64,000 nt of DNA, taken from the NCBI GenBank assembly GCA_963752855.1, contig CAVVZX010000037.1, positions 1 to 64,000 on the forward strand. Direction: 5' to 3'. Positions 54,150 to 63,206 of the stretch are shown here, one piece after another (positions within the stretch are counted from its first letter, which is position 1; each line of letters begins with the position of its first letter). The notes under the pieces are model-generated. The model saw only the letters and a program-made list of their open reading frames with translations, searched no databases and had not been told where the DNA came from. The translations under genes and the position numbers were made by a program. The DNA comes from DATJPW01 sp963752855 (GTDB taxonomy: Bacteria > Desulfobacterota > Desulfomonilia > Desulfomonilales > Desulfomonilaceae).

Positions 54150-54584
54150 CTATTTCGGCGGGTTACGACCGGTTTTCCGCAACCAATTCTCTGCCAATGA
54201 CACAAACATCCTTGCGGCCTCCATCCCTTGTTCCGCATCTTCTCTCACGTAGATTTGACCGGGAGTCAAATCCGGCAGGCCGTTAGGATAGCGGGTGGGA
54301 ATGTAGAATTTGTCCAGCAGCGCTGCTTTGTCGGTCAGGCCTTGGAGGTTTTGTATCTCATCCTTCCTCGGAAAATCTGTAATCAATTTCTTGACGGAAT
54401 GACCCCACGGGTCCGCGTCTATCAGGCGCCACAGGGCCTTGATCGCCTTCTCTCCAGCCTGCTGCGCATGGAAACATGCCAAAGAGTATATCTCGGCTGA
54501 TGACAGCGTTTCGGCCGCCAGCAAATCTTCCTTAGCGGTCATCAGCCAGCGTTCGGCCTCATATTGGTTGCGACTCTGACTCAT
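54150..54584 (-). CDS. HEPN-domain protein (toxin-like partner of MNT)
   Basis: 144 residues. The HEPN core is recognised from AERWLMTAKEDLLAAETL followed by the helix ACFHAQQAGEKAIKALW (about residues 35-51), typical of short HEPN proteins. A strict R-x4-H RNase motif is not obvious, so catalysis is uncertain. It overlaps the end of the nucleotidyltransferase gene by 26 bases on the same strand, the standard arrangement of HEPN/MNT toxin-antitoxin pairs, in which the MNT enzyme AMPylates the HEPN toxin. Confidence 0.8.
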   Translation of the reverse strand: MSQSRNQYEAERWLMTAKEDLLAAETLSSAEIYSLACFHAQQAGEKAIKALWRLIDADPWGHSVKKLITDFPRKDEIQNLQGLTDKAALLDKFYIPTRYPNGLPDLTPGQIYVREDAEQGMEAARMFVSLAENWLRKTGRNPPK

Positions 54585-54897
54585 AGATCACAATCCCTTC
54601 CTTCAGCGCTCGGGCAATAAAAGGGCCATCGGACATTCTTTCGAGTTCCTCGGGGGTGTAGATGAGCAAATCCACGTCCCGTCCACGAACCACGTCCGTG
54701 ATTTCGCCAAAGATACCGTCGTATCGATCCAGGAAGCGCTTATCAGTCCGCTGCACAACCAGAATGTCCAGATCACTCCTGCGAGAGGGTTCCCCTCTCG
54801 CGAACGATCCAAAAACAACCACTTTCATTACGCCATGTTTTTCGAAGATCGCTCTCAGACTGTGAGCCAGGTTTTCCAAGCTGTCTTGTTGGGACAA
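54559..54897 (-). CDS. Minimal nucleotidyltransferase (MNT), antitoxin-like
   Basis: 112 residues with VVVFGSFARGEPSRRSDLDI: the GS-x10-DxD polymerase-beta active site (Asp residues about 41 and 43), and a third carboxylate in GRDVDLLIYTPEEL. TTG start at 54897, chosen because AGGGAG lies about 7 bases upstream and the product begins MSQQDSLENLAHSL; a longer upstream frame lacks such a site. Family members transfer AMP (or another NMP) to their HEPN partner to block it. Upstream gene of the pair. Confidence 0.8.
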   Translation of the reverse strand: MSQQDSLENLAHSLRAIFEKHGVMKVVVFGSFARGEPSRRSDLDILVVQRTDKRFLDRYDGIFGEITDVVRGRDVDLLIYTPEELERMSDGPFIARALKEGIVIYESESQPI

Positions 54898-54995
54898 AGT
54901 TATCTCCCTCTTTCCACAAGCCGCATTGTCCCAAGATCGCAGTAACCGCGGCAAATTTCAACCCATTTGTGACGGAGCGGGAAATGTTAAGATTA

Positions 54996-55067
54996 GTAGG
55001 GTCGACTTCTTGCCGGTCCGATGATCAGTGGCGTACCGTCCGGGGACCGGCAAGATGCCGGCCCTAC
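54996..55067. repeat. 24-bp imperfect inverted repeat
   Basis: GTAGGG-TCGACTTCTTGCCGGTCC at 54996-55019 faces the complement of GTAGGG-CCGGCATCTTGCCGGTCC at 55044-55067, 20 of 24 positions pairing around a 24-base loop. It lies in the gap between the MNT gene and rsmA. It could be a transcription end or another dispersed repeat. Confidence 0.45.
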
Positions 55068-55196
55068 CGTCGGCGGCCGCGGGGTGCCCTACCAGAGCAC
55101 GGTCGGTCTCGCGTTCCGCTCCCCCTGGCGAGATAGAGTTTCTCTGCGTTCTCGCGCATCCAGCGTCCCGCTGGACGGTGAATGATCTCCTTGCGC

Positions 55197-56054
55197 CTAT
55201 GCCGCCGTGAGATTTGCCCTGATCGCGTCTGCGAACCGGGCGAACTCTTCGGGTGACAAGGTTTCCCCGCGGCGTCCGAGATCGATCTCCGCCTGATTCG
55301 CCGAAATCGTGAGGATTTCCTGCGTAAGCCCGTCGATTGGAGCACTCCGAAGTGTGTTTCTAAGGGTCTTTCGACGACCGGCGAAAGAAGACTTGACTAG
55401 GCGGGTCAATAAAGGACTGTCGGAAACTTCGACGGGCGGAGTATCCGGGAAAGATATGTGGACCAGAGATGAAGTGACTTCCGGCACAGGGACAAACGCC
55501 TTGGGGGGAATATCGAAGAGTATTTCGACCGTCGCGCTAACTCCCAGCAGGACAGTCAGCACTCCGTATTCCTTTGTGCCGGGCGCCGCTATGAGCCGCT
55601 CCGCGACTTCTTTCTGCAATAGGACATCCAGCGTGGAAAAAATCTCTCGATTCTCGTGGAACATGAAAATCAGGCGACTCGAAATATTGTAAGGCAGATT
55701 GGCCACTACCCGTAATTTCCCTATCTTGTCGGCCAGGCCGGGAAAATCGAATTTCAGGGCGTCCGCGTGTATCAAGATCGGATTGTCCGATTCTCCGAAT
55801 TTTTCCTGCAAAGATCGAAAGAAACCGGAATCAATTTCCAGCCCCCAGACTTTGGCGCCTTGCTCAACCAGCGCTTCGGTCAATACCCCCAGACCGGCCC
55901 CGACTTCAACGACTTTATCTCCCGGCTTCAGATCCGCGGCTCGCACAATTCTATTCAGATAGAACTTGTCCACCAGGAGATTTTGTCCCATCCACTTTTT
56001 CGGCGCCAGACCTTGTTTTTTGAAGATCCGCTTTATTTCAGAAGCTTTTGACAT
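55197..56054 (-). CDS. rsmA: 16S rRNA dimethyladenosine transferase
   Basis: Dimethylates two adjacent adenines in helix 45 of 16S rRNA (KsgA). 285 residues: GLAPKKWMGQNLLVDKFYL at the start, SAM motif I VVEVGAGLGVLTEALVEQG (about residues 47-65), motif IV VVANLPYNISSRLI, and the C-terminal VPVPEVTSSLVHISF with VKSSFAGRRKTLRNTL. Intact and of normal length. Probably monocistronic; next to the TPR gene on the same strand. Confidence 0.95.
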   Translation of the reverse strand: MSKASEIKRIFKKQGLAPKKWMGQNLLVDKFYLNRIVRAADLKPGDKVVEVGAGLGVLTEALVEQGAKVWGLEIDSGFFRSLQEKFGESDNPILIHADALKFDFPGLADKIGKLRVVANLPYNISSRLIFMFHENREIFSTLDVLLQKEVAERLIAAPGTKEYGVLTVLLGVSATVEILFDIPPKAFVPVPEVTSSLVHISFPDTPPVEVSDSPLLTRLVKSSFAGRRKTLRNTLRSAPIDGLTQEILTISANQAEIDLGRRGETLSPEEFARFADAIRANLTAA

Positions 56055-56213
56055 TAGTTGGTATGTAATAGGTCTTTGGTAATTCTGTGTGACTCTTCCA
56101 GGATCGTCGAGGCTTATGGGCCATTTCCATCCATTGGCGTTTCACCCCACGGTTACTGATGGTCATCGCTGTCGGGAACATCGGCGCTTGCCCGTCGCAA
56201 GGGTACCAATCAC

Positions 56214-56252
56214 AGGAGTTTTTGGGGAGGGGTAAGGGCCTCCCCGGTTGCT
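56214..56252. repeat. TTTTGCAAAA palindrome family, truncated copy 9
   Basis: CAGGAGTTTTTGGGGAGGGG has the tail seen in copies 3 and 4, followed by a shortened GGGGAGGGGTAAGGGCCTCCCC hairpin lacking the T/A core. It abuts the 3' end of the TPR gene. Confidence 0.55.
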
Positions 56253-56257
56253 CCTCA

Positions 56258-56998
56258 CTACCAACGGTTTCCGGGAGCGGCCATTGGCCGAGCCGGAGAA
56301 CGGATAGCCAAGGCCATATCCATAGCGGCGTTCACTTCTGCCAGAGCCTCACGGGCTTTGCCGATATTGGCTAGAGCTATTCCACGGTTATTATAGATCG
56401 TCGGATCGTTCGGCCTGAGCTGGATAGCTCTGTCGTAATCTCGGATCGCGCTGACGTACTCCCCTGCGGAAGATAGAATGTCGCCCCGGAGCGCATACAA
56501 AGCCCCATTGTCCGGATTGCTCTTTATGGAGCGGGCTAGGTCTTGGAGGGCCTGCTCACTTCGATTCATCATGAAGAGCGCCCGGGCGCGGTACCCCAGG
56601 GCTTGGGCCTGGCCGGGATCGAGTTCCGCGGTCTTGGTGAAATCTGCGATGGCCTCTTCATACATTCCATTGCGCGACAGAACAATTCCGCGCCGGAAAT
56701 AGTAAACCGCCTGACGTGGATCGAGAGTAATGGCCCCGCTAAAGTCGTCAATAGCTTGGCTGTCCTTGCCTTTGGCTCCCATAGCGAGCCCGCGATAATA
56801 ATAATGCTGAGCTTGTGGATCTACTGAGACGAGCTGCGAGAGAATCGACTCCGCCTCGTCAAGTCGGCCTGCTTCGAGAGCGGCCTTACCGCGTTCGAAG
56901 TCCGCCTGGTAGTCCTGAGCGTACAGGAGCGAAGGCACAAACGCGGACAATATCAAAAGACCATAAAATGCCGGCAAAAGTGGTGAGCGGTTTCTCAT
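56258..56998 (-). CDS. Exported tetratricopeptide-repeat protein
   Basis: 246 residues from ATG 56998 with a signal peptide (LLPAFYGLLILSAFVPSLLY, cleavage near YAQD). Six TPR units follow, for example ERGKAALEAGRLDEAESIL, YYYRGLAMGAKGKDSQAIDD and NNRGIALANIGKAREALAEV. TPR solenoids mediate protein contacts in the periplasm, often in envelope or c-type-cytochrome biogenesis; the partner is unknown. An upstream Met (57049) would hide the signal peptide. Confidence 0.75.
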   Translation of the reverse strand: MRNRSPLLPAFYGLLILSAFVPSLLYAQDYQADFERGKAALEAGRLDEAESILSQLVSVDPQAQHYYYRGLAMGAKGKDSQAIDDFSGAITLDPRQAVYYFRRGIVLSRNGMYEEAIADFTKTAELDPGQAQALGYRARALFMMNRSEQALQDLARSIKSNPDNGALYALRGDILSSAGEYVSAIRDYDRAIQLRPNDPTIYNNRGIALANIGKAREALAEVNAAMDMALAIRSPARPMAAPGNRW

Positions 56999-57533
56999 GC
57001 AAACTACCGTTCCTGCGATAAGAATTTCTTCTTGCGATGGTCGCGGCATTATATGGTGTCATGAAACAGGAATCAAACACTCGCCAAAAACGGCATGTGT
57101 TGCCGGCTTGGCCGCGATGGGCGGCCGACCTCAAGTCGGTTGTCCGGCGTCCCCGCCGGACCGTTTGCTCAAAAAGCGCGAGATCGAGGTCGGCGCGTAT
57201 CTGAACCCGCTATTCAATTCCCGATTAATATTTGAAAGCCGCTGGATAACATTTGGCCGATCCTCTTTCACAAAGCCGAACAGAGTTCTGAATTGGATGT
57301 CAAATTGAGTCTCCGGGGGCAAACCGAGACTTGTGGCGAAATTCTCGCATTGATGGAAATAGTATCAATTTCCGATGAGTCTAAAGGGTTGGGCATTAAT
57401 TCCGCACTCGGCAGAACGATGGTGAATCCTAATAAATTTGTCTTGACATCCGAAAATTGCACGGCATATTATTTCAACTCAAAGTGAATGAAACTGATAT
57501 TATCCTGAATAATATTCGGTGAGATCTCAAGCT
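56999..57533. other. Divergent intergenic region
   Basis: About 535 bases between the TPR gene and tetR. It becomes AT-richer toward tetR and holds the promoter at 57443-57472. No gene supportable. Confidence 0.45.
57443..57472 (+). promoter_or_regulatory. Sigma-70-type promoter upstream of tetR
   Basis: TTGACA (57443-57448), an 18-base spacer and TATTAT (57467-57472). About 60 bases before the tetR start, so it probably drives tetR and perhaps the ligase-liv genes. A nearby ATATTATCCTGAATAATAT (57497-57515) has dyad symmetry and could be the TetR operator. Confidence 0.5.
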
Positions 57534-58152
57534 ATGGCAGGATCAAAGAATTCCACTGAGGATACACGCACTAGGATTATCAGGGCCGCTACAGGCGTCT
57601 TTGCCGAGCATGGGTACCAGAAGGCTACCATTTCAGAGATATCGCGGCTGGCAGGAATCTCAGAAGCTGGAGTTTACGAATACTTCGAGAGCAAAGAGGA
57701 ACTCTTGCTCGTCATCCCCAATGTATGGGTGAGCGAGGCCATAGAAGAACTCGATGAACAGCTTTTCGGCGTCAAAGGATCCGTAAACCAACTCAGGAAG
57801 TTCCTCTGGTGGTACCTTCGGTACATCGAGAAAGAGCCGCTCATAGCCAAAGTGGTCTTTCTTTTTCTAAAGGGACATCGCAGCTTTCTGGACACTGCGG
57901 TCTATACCAATGTCCGAACCTTCTACGGGCGCCTATTGAAAATCTTCGAAGAAGGTCGGGACTCAGGAGAACTGAGGGACGACCTCAAACCGTACGTGGC
58001 CAGGAGCATCTTTCTGGGAACCATAGAGCATATGGTTATCCGATGGCTGCTCAAGGACATGTCTGTACTCCATGTTTGACAGCCTGGAAACCACATTTGA
58101 ATTGCTGATCGACGGTCTGCGTTCCCCAAAGGCGGCAGGGCCATGCTCTTGA
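57534..58152 (+). CDS. TetR/AcrR-family transcriptional regulator; one frame break
   Basis: About 206 residues. N-terminal helix-turn-helix: TRTRIIRAATGVFAEHGYQK then ATISEISRLAGISEAGVYEY and FESKEELL. The C-terminal ligand domain is helical (LWWYLRYIEKEPLIAKVVFL). The frame breaks near 58065; removing a base continues DMSYSMFDSLETTFELLIDG and ends at TGA 58150-58152. Start ATG 57534. It heads the acyl-CoA ligase-liv module, so an acyl-CoA or the imported carboxylate is a likely effector; that is inference. Confidence 0.8.
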
Positions 58153-58166
58153 ATCCGGAGCACAAT

Positions 58167-60068
58167 ATGGATTCTCTCAGGAAATACGAGGAACTGCGAA
58201 GCAAGACCGTTCCGGGATTGCTCTTCGAGAGGGCCAGGACTACTCCTAACGAAGTAGCGTACCGGGCCAAAAAACTGGGCATCTACAAAGAAAGGACATG
58301 GTCCCAATTCGCTGAATTGGTTGCCGGCTGCGCGTTGGGACTAAAGGACCTTGGTCTCGCTCGCGGGCAACGGATGGCGTTAATGGGCGATCCATGCGAA
58401 GAATACGCCATCTGCGAACTGGCTGCTCAGATGTTGGGGGCAGTGAGCTACGGGATTTATCCGACCTCCTCTCAGAAAGAGCTGGATTACCTGATGAGGG
58501 ACGGCGAGGCCTCGATTTTCGTGGCGGAGAACCAGGAGTATGTGGACCGCATTCTGCCGTTGCTTCCGAATTTGCCGTTACTCAGGAAAGATCATTGTTT
58601 TTGATGTGCAAGGCATGTTCATGTATGAGAGCCCTGCGCTGGTTCCTTTCCATGAAGTGATGGGGGACTCCAAGGCCGCTCCGGGTTCTAATGTTGCTCT
58701 GGCTGAGGAAATTTGTCGAGAAGTCAAACCGGCGGACGATCTGTTCATAGTGTACACATCCGGCACCACCGGTAACCCCAAGGGGGCTCTCATGAGCCAC
58801 GGCAAGCACCTTGCGGCGGCATATACTTTAATCGATCGATATCCGATACTCAGCAAGGTTCCGCATCGCACGGTGGTGTATTTGCCGCTTTGTCACGTCC
58901 TCGGCAAGGACGTGGCGGTCACTCTGCCGCTGCTCACCCGGATCGTGCCTCATTACGGAGAGGACATTGAAGATCTTGGCCGCACCATTTTTGAAACTGC
59001 TCCCACACTGCTTTTTACCGTCCCTCGGTACCTGCAAAAGTACGCATCCGGCATTCTTGTGGGCATTGAATCCTCAAGTCGTTTGAAGAAAGGCGATGTA
59101 TGATTTTGCCATGACGGATCGGCCGTCGCCATATAAGAAACGTCTGGGAGGGCCGGAAGAATTTAGCTTTGGGATTTCTCTATTCCGTCTGTCGTCTGAC
59201 GGTTTTCAAGCCTATTTTGAACAAGATCGGCTTTGACAAACTGAGGATCGCTCTGTCGGCTGGCGCTCCCTTGCCGCCGGAGGTCGCGGCGCTCTGGCAG
59301 ATATACGGCCTTAACTTGTCCGAGTTTTACGGTCAAACGGAGACGGGCGGAGCGATCATCTCCGCTCAATCTGATTACTTCCCCAGGCCCGGGGACATCG
59401 GATTCTCTCCCGCAGGATGGGAGGTGACATTGGGCGAGCAGAGCGAAATCCTTGTTCGAGGTCATGACACATTCGAAGGCTATTGGCATAATCCGGAGCA
59501 GACCAGCGAGGTCCTCTACACCGACGGATGGCTTCACACAGGCGATGTCGGAGAATTTACCGAAGACGGTAGGTTAAAAATTATCGACCGGGTCAGGGAC
59601 ATCATAGTGACATCGGGCGGAAAGACCATCAGTCCCACCTACATAGAAAATATCCTGCGGGCCAGTCCTTACATCAGTGAAGCCGTGGTTTTCGGGCATA
59701 ATCGCAAATATATCTCCGCATTAATCGAAATTGACTATGAGACCGTTTCAGCTTGGGCACGCCTGAATAATGTAACGTACACAGGTTTCACGAGCCTGAG
59801 CCGGAGCTCTGCCGTAACCGAGCTGATAGGCTCGGAAATAAATAAAGCCAACCAGGACGTGGCCCGAGTGGAGCAAATAAAGAGCTTTCGGATTATTCCA
59901 AAGGAGCTTGACCCCGAGGAAGAAGGCGAGCCCGTGACTCCTACGAGAAAAGTGAAACGTCATCTCATGTATAAGAAGTTCGGCGAACTTGTGGAATCCA
60001 TGTACAGTTCCCGAGAAGAGGACCGACTCGCGGCTGAAGTCGGCGACCTGCTTGACAACAAAGGCTAA
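58167..60068 (+). CDS. Long-chain-type acyl-CoA synthetase (AMP-forming); frame breaks
   Basis: About 630 residues. Activates a carboxylic acid to its CoA thioester through an acyl-AMP. N-terminal LRSKTVPGLLFERARTTPNE, P-loop-like IVYTSGTTGNPKGALMSH, PLCHVLGKDVAV, then LRIALSAGAPLPPEVAALW, EFYGQTETGG, YTDGWLHTGDVGEF and DRVRDIIVTSGGKTISP. The C-terminal Lys region is RKVKRHLMYKKF. The frame changes near 58600 and near 59100-59165; bridging them restores family-like sequence. It sits 17 bases before livK, so transport and activation of the same acid are probably coupled. Substrate unknown (fatty, aromatic or branched acid). Confidence 0.85.
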
Positions 60069-60085
60069 ACAGATGGGAGGGCACA

Positions 60086-61258
60086 ATGTCAAAGAGAAGT
60101 GTTTTGTTGGCGGCCACATTAATCCTGACGCTGATGTGCTGTGGCGCTTGGGCTGAAGACCCGTATGTGGTGGGATTCAGCGCTGCGCTTACCGGTCCGG
60201 GTTCAGGGACCTATGCGCCGGTGAAGGACGCCTTTGACGTTTACTTCAATGAGGTCAACTCAAAGGGAGGGATTAACGGGCATCCTGTGAAAATCATCTT
60301 CGAGGACAATGCGGCTCAGCCTTCCAAGGCCGCATCGGACGCCAAAAAATTCGTAACACAAGACAAAGTGATCCTGATGATGAATGCCAGTCTGTCCAGC
60401 ACATTTGCGCCAATGGTTCAAGTAGCTGAGAAATCTAATATTCCGATTCTTTTTGCCGCTGCCGTCTGCCCGGCGGAAGTGTACCCGCCAAAACCGGATC
60501 GAAATGAGTTCTGCTCCACAGCGTTTGCAGCCAAATACGATAGCAGATTTGCCATAAAATTCATCAAGGAAGAGGCCAAAGGACCCGTCAAGCTAAGCCT
60601 GGTGGCTATGAACATACCTGTCTCGCGAGGGGAGATCGACTTCGCGGCGGAGCTTGCGTCAAAGACTGAGGGCTTTACAGTGTTGGGCAAAGAGGCCATT
60701 CCTCCGCCTACGCCTGATTTCACGCCCTTTGCATCCAAGATTAAGGACTCCGGGGCCAACTGGGTCTACGCTTGGGCGCCCTGGGAGACAGAGGTAAAAA
60801 CTCTCGAAGCGCTGCGCAAACTAGGCTGGACCGGCAAATTTGTGGCTTGGGCGCATATTCAGGCCGAAGAGGATCTCGAGCGCCTCAAGGACGATAATTT
60901 CTATGTCTTTGGAACGAACGCGTTTTTCGCTGATGACTCGGCCATGCACAAAAAGATCAAGGAAGCCGCACTCAAAGCCAAGACGATTTATCCGTATCAG
61001 AAGCTCACTGAAGGTTGGATAGCCGCAATGGTTCTGGATCAGATACTCAAGCGCACAGCGTGGCCGGCAACTCCCGAGAAGGTCAGGGACGCAATGAATG
61101 AACTCAAGGTGGAGTTGGCGGGACTGCGGGGCGGGCCGTTGGTCTGGACAAAGGAAAATCATTTTAGGACCGTAAATTACTATAGGGTTTACAAGTGGGA
61201 TTCAGCATCGAAGCGGATCAAGAACGTTAAGGATTGGACTGCGATAGAGGTTAAGTGA
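60086..61258 (+). CDS. livK: Periplasmic Liv-type substrate-binding protein
   Basis: 390 residues with a signal peptide (LLAATLILTLMCCGAWA, cleavage before EDP). The mature protein has VVGFSAALTGPGSGTYAPVK, GGINGHPVKIIFEDNAAQPS and YDSRFAIKFIKE, the periplasmic-binding fold of LivJ/LivK relatives. GGGAGGG precedes the ATG. Between the acyl-CoA ligase and livH, all on the plus strand. The ligand may be an aromatic or other carboxylate, given the ligase. Intact. Confidence 0.85.
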   Translation: MSKRSVLLAATLILTLMCCGAWAEDPYVVGFSAALTGPGSGTYAPVKDAFDVYFNEVNSKGGINGHPVKIIFEDNAAQPSKAASDAKKFVTQDKVILMMNASLSSTFAPMVQVAEKSNIPILFAAAVCPAEVYPPKPDRNEFCSTAFAAKYDSRFAIKFIKEEAKGPVKLSLVAMNIPVSRGEIDFAAELASKTEGFTVLGKEAIPPPTPDFTPFASKIKDSGANWVYAWAPWETEVKTLEALRKLGWTGKFVAWAHIQAEEDLERLKDDNFYVFGTNAFFADDSAMHKKIKEAALKAKTIYPYQKLTEGWIAAMVLDQILKRTAWPATPEKVRDAMNELKVELAGLRGGPLVWTKENHFRTVNYYRVYKWDSASKRIKNVKDWTAIEVK

Positions 61259-61270
61259 GAGCGGGTCAGT

Positions 61271-62140
61271 ATGCAACTGGTAGTTAATGTGATCGTTTTG
61301 GCCTCTCTGTATTGCCTGATTTGCTGCGGGTACGTGCTCGTGTACCGCGCGAGCAGGGTGCTCAACCTCGCCCACGGCGAGATAATGACTCTCGGTGGTT
61401 ATTTTCTGCTGTCCATAACCTTAGTGACGACCGGCAATCCGTTTGTATCCCTTGGGCTTGCCGTGTGCGCAAGTCTCCTGGTAGGGCTGGTTGTCTATTT
61501 CGCGCTCATGAGGTTTATGGCGGGTGAATCGGTGTTTGCGGCGGTCCTGGTGACCGTCGCTCTCGGCATTCTCCTGCGAGGCTTGATAACATTGATCTGG
61601 ACTTCCCAATCGTGGCATCCACTGGAAAATCTCGGCTTGACAAACACCGGCCATAAATTGTTGGGGAACGCCGTAATTTCCACATTCGGCATTGCGGCGG
61701 TCCTCAGCGCGATAGCTCTGTATGTAGCCTTATTTACATGCTTGAAATTCACTCGTTGGGGACTGCGGATGAGAGCTGTCGGCGAGAACCCGCTGCTGGC
61801 GTCTCAGCGGGGCATAGATATTCACAAGTATTATGCCCTCTCCTGGGGTTTGGCTGCGTTCAGCGGCGGTTTGGCCGGGATCATCATGGCATGTGATAGC
61901 GGGCTGGAACCGAACATGTACGTCATTGGCCTGATGGCCTTCCCTGTTGTGCTTGTCGGCGGCCTGGACAGCCTAGTGGGAGTGATTCCCGGTTCTCTGG
62001 TTGTCGCTTTGGCGCAGGTGGCGGCGATCTCTATCAGTCCCCAGGCCAGCGAAGTGGCTCCTTTCGTTGTTCTGCTCTGCATGCTGCTGGTTCGGCCCTG
62101 GGGACTTTTCGGGACCAAGGAAGAGTGGGAGAGAGTGTAA
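61271..62140 (+). CDS. livH: LivH-type ABC transporter permease
   Basis: 289 residues, about eight membrane spans. RASRVLNLAHGEIMTLGGYF near the start and RAVGENPLLASQRGIDIHKY (the ATPase-docking loop), with a GGLDSLVGVIPGSLVVAL C-terminal region. Intact, and equivalent to the gene truncated at 3166. Starts 12 bases after livK and abuts livM without a gap. Confidence 0.9.
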   Translation: MQLVVNVIVLASLYCLICCGYVLVYRASRVLNLAHGEIMTLGGYFLLSITLVTTGNPFVSLGLAVCASLLVGLVVYFALMRFMAGESVFAAVLVTVALGILLRGLITLIWTSQSWHPLENLGLTNTGHKLLGNAVISTFGIAAVLSAIALYVALFTCLKFTRWGLRMRAVGENPLLASQRGIDIHKYYALSWGLAAFSGGLAGIIMACDSGLEPNMYVIGLMAFPVVLVGGLDSLVGVIPGSLVVALAQVAAISISPQASEVAPFVVLLCMLLVRPWGLFGTKEEWERV

Positions 62141-63202
62141 ATGGCGTTTGCCAGTGGGTATTTTAAGACCTCCTATGCAAGCGATCTCGCGATAGTGGAA
62201 ACTCGCGGTCGCTGGGTCGCTCTATTTTGCCTGCTCGTGGGTTTGGTTATTTTTCCGTTTCTCGCCTCGCCATTTCTAACGGACCTGGCAAACCAGGTAT
62301 TCATGGCCTTGATTGGCGCTGTGGCGCTCATGATCCTGACCGGGTTCGCGGGGCAGATATCTCTGGGACATGCCGGGCTAATAGCCGCCGGAGCATTCAC
62401 CACGGCAATACTCTTCAAGGAACTCCATGCGCCTTTTTGGGTAACGCTGCCGGCCTCGGGCCTGGTCGGCGCCACCCTGGGCGTGCTGTTCGGGCTCCCA
62501 TCGCTGCGACTCAAAGGACTCTACCTGGCTTTGAGCACGCTCGCTCTGCACTTCATCGTCACCTTTGTTGGATCGGAATATGAGACGACAAGGGGCTTCG
62601 CGACGGGTATTGTGCTCGACCCCCCACGAATCGGGTCGCTGGCGCTGGAAGATCCTATCGCATGGTATTTCGTTTTGCTGCTGATAAGTCTTATGACGGT
62701 AATCTTCGCTACGAACCTAGTACGGTCGAGGACCGGGAGAGCATGGATGGCCATCAGAGACCGAGATGTGGCCGCTGCCGCGTTCGGTATAAAGATCTCC
62801 ACATACAAGCTATCTGCGTTCGTCGTGTGCTCCGTGCTCACCAGTATAGCGGGCTGCCTTTTCGCATATTACAGGGGATTCGTGTCGGTGGAAGCTTTTT
62901 CCCTCCTGATGACGATTCAATACATCGCTATGGTTATCATAGGAGGACTCGGGTCTGTGCTGGGCGCGGTCTTGGGAACCATATTCGTGGTGCTTCTGCC
63001 GTATGGGATTGACTCTGTGGCGGACCACCTTGCGGTTCCGTCCCGTTTCACCACGTACATGTTCGCGATTAAACACAGTTGTTTCGGGCTGATCATGATT
63101 CTGTTCCTGGTCCTGGAGCCCGCCGGCCTGGTGGGAGTCTGGATCAGAATAAGAGATTACTTTGTCCTCTGGCCGTTCCGGTACAAGCATTTTGGAGGGT
63201 AA
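62141..63202 (+). CDS. livM: LivM-type ABC transporter permease
   Basis: 353 residues. LTGFAGQISLGHAGLIAAGA (about residues 66-85, the LivM hallmark), LPSLRLKGLYLALSTLALHF and the docking loop AIRDRDVAAAAFGIKISTYK, then IGGLGSVLGAVLGTIFV. Start ATG directly follows the livH stop. A GGAGGG at its 3' end serves the next gene. Intact. Confidence 0.9.
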   Translation: MAFASGYFKTSYASDLAIVETRGRWVALFCLLVGLVIFPFLASPFLTDLANQVFMALIGAVALMILTGFAGQISLGHAGLIAAGAFTTAILFKELHAPFWVTLPASGLVGATLGVLFGLPSLRLKGLYLALSTLALHFIVTFVGSEYETTRGFATGIVLDPPRIGSLALEDPIAWYFVLLLISLMTVIFATNLVRSRTGRAWMAIRDRDVAAAAFGIKISTYKLSAFVVCSVLTSIAGCLFAYYRGFVSVEAFSLLMTIQYIAMVIIGGLGSVLGAVLGTIFVVLLPYGIDSVADHLAVPSRFTTYMFAIKHSCFGLIMILFLVLEPAGLVGVWIRIRDYFVLWPFRYKHFGG

Positions 63203-63206
63203 GCCT

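Noticed and set aside
16870..56252. CRISPR array
   Set aside because: The palindromes are dispersed over 40 kb without regular spacers and have no cas genes nearby.
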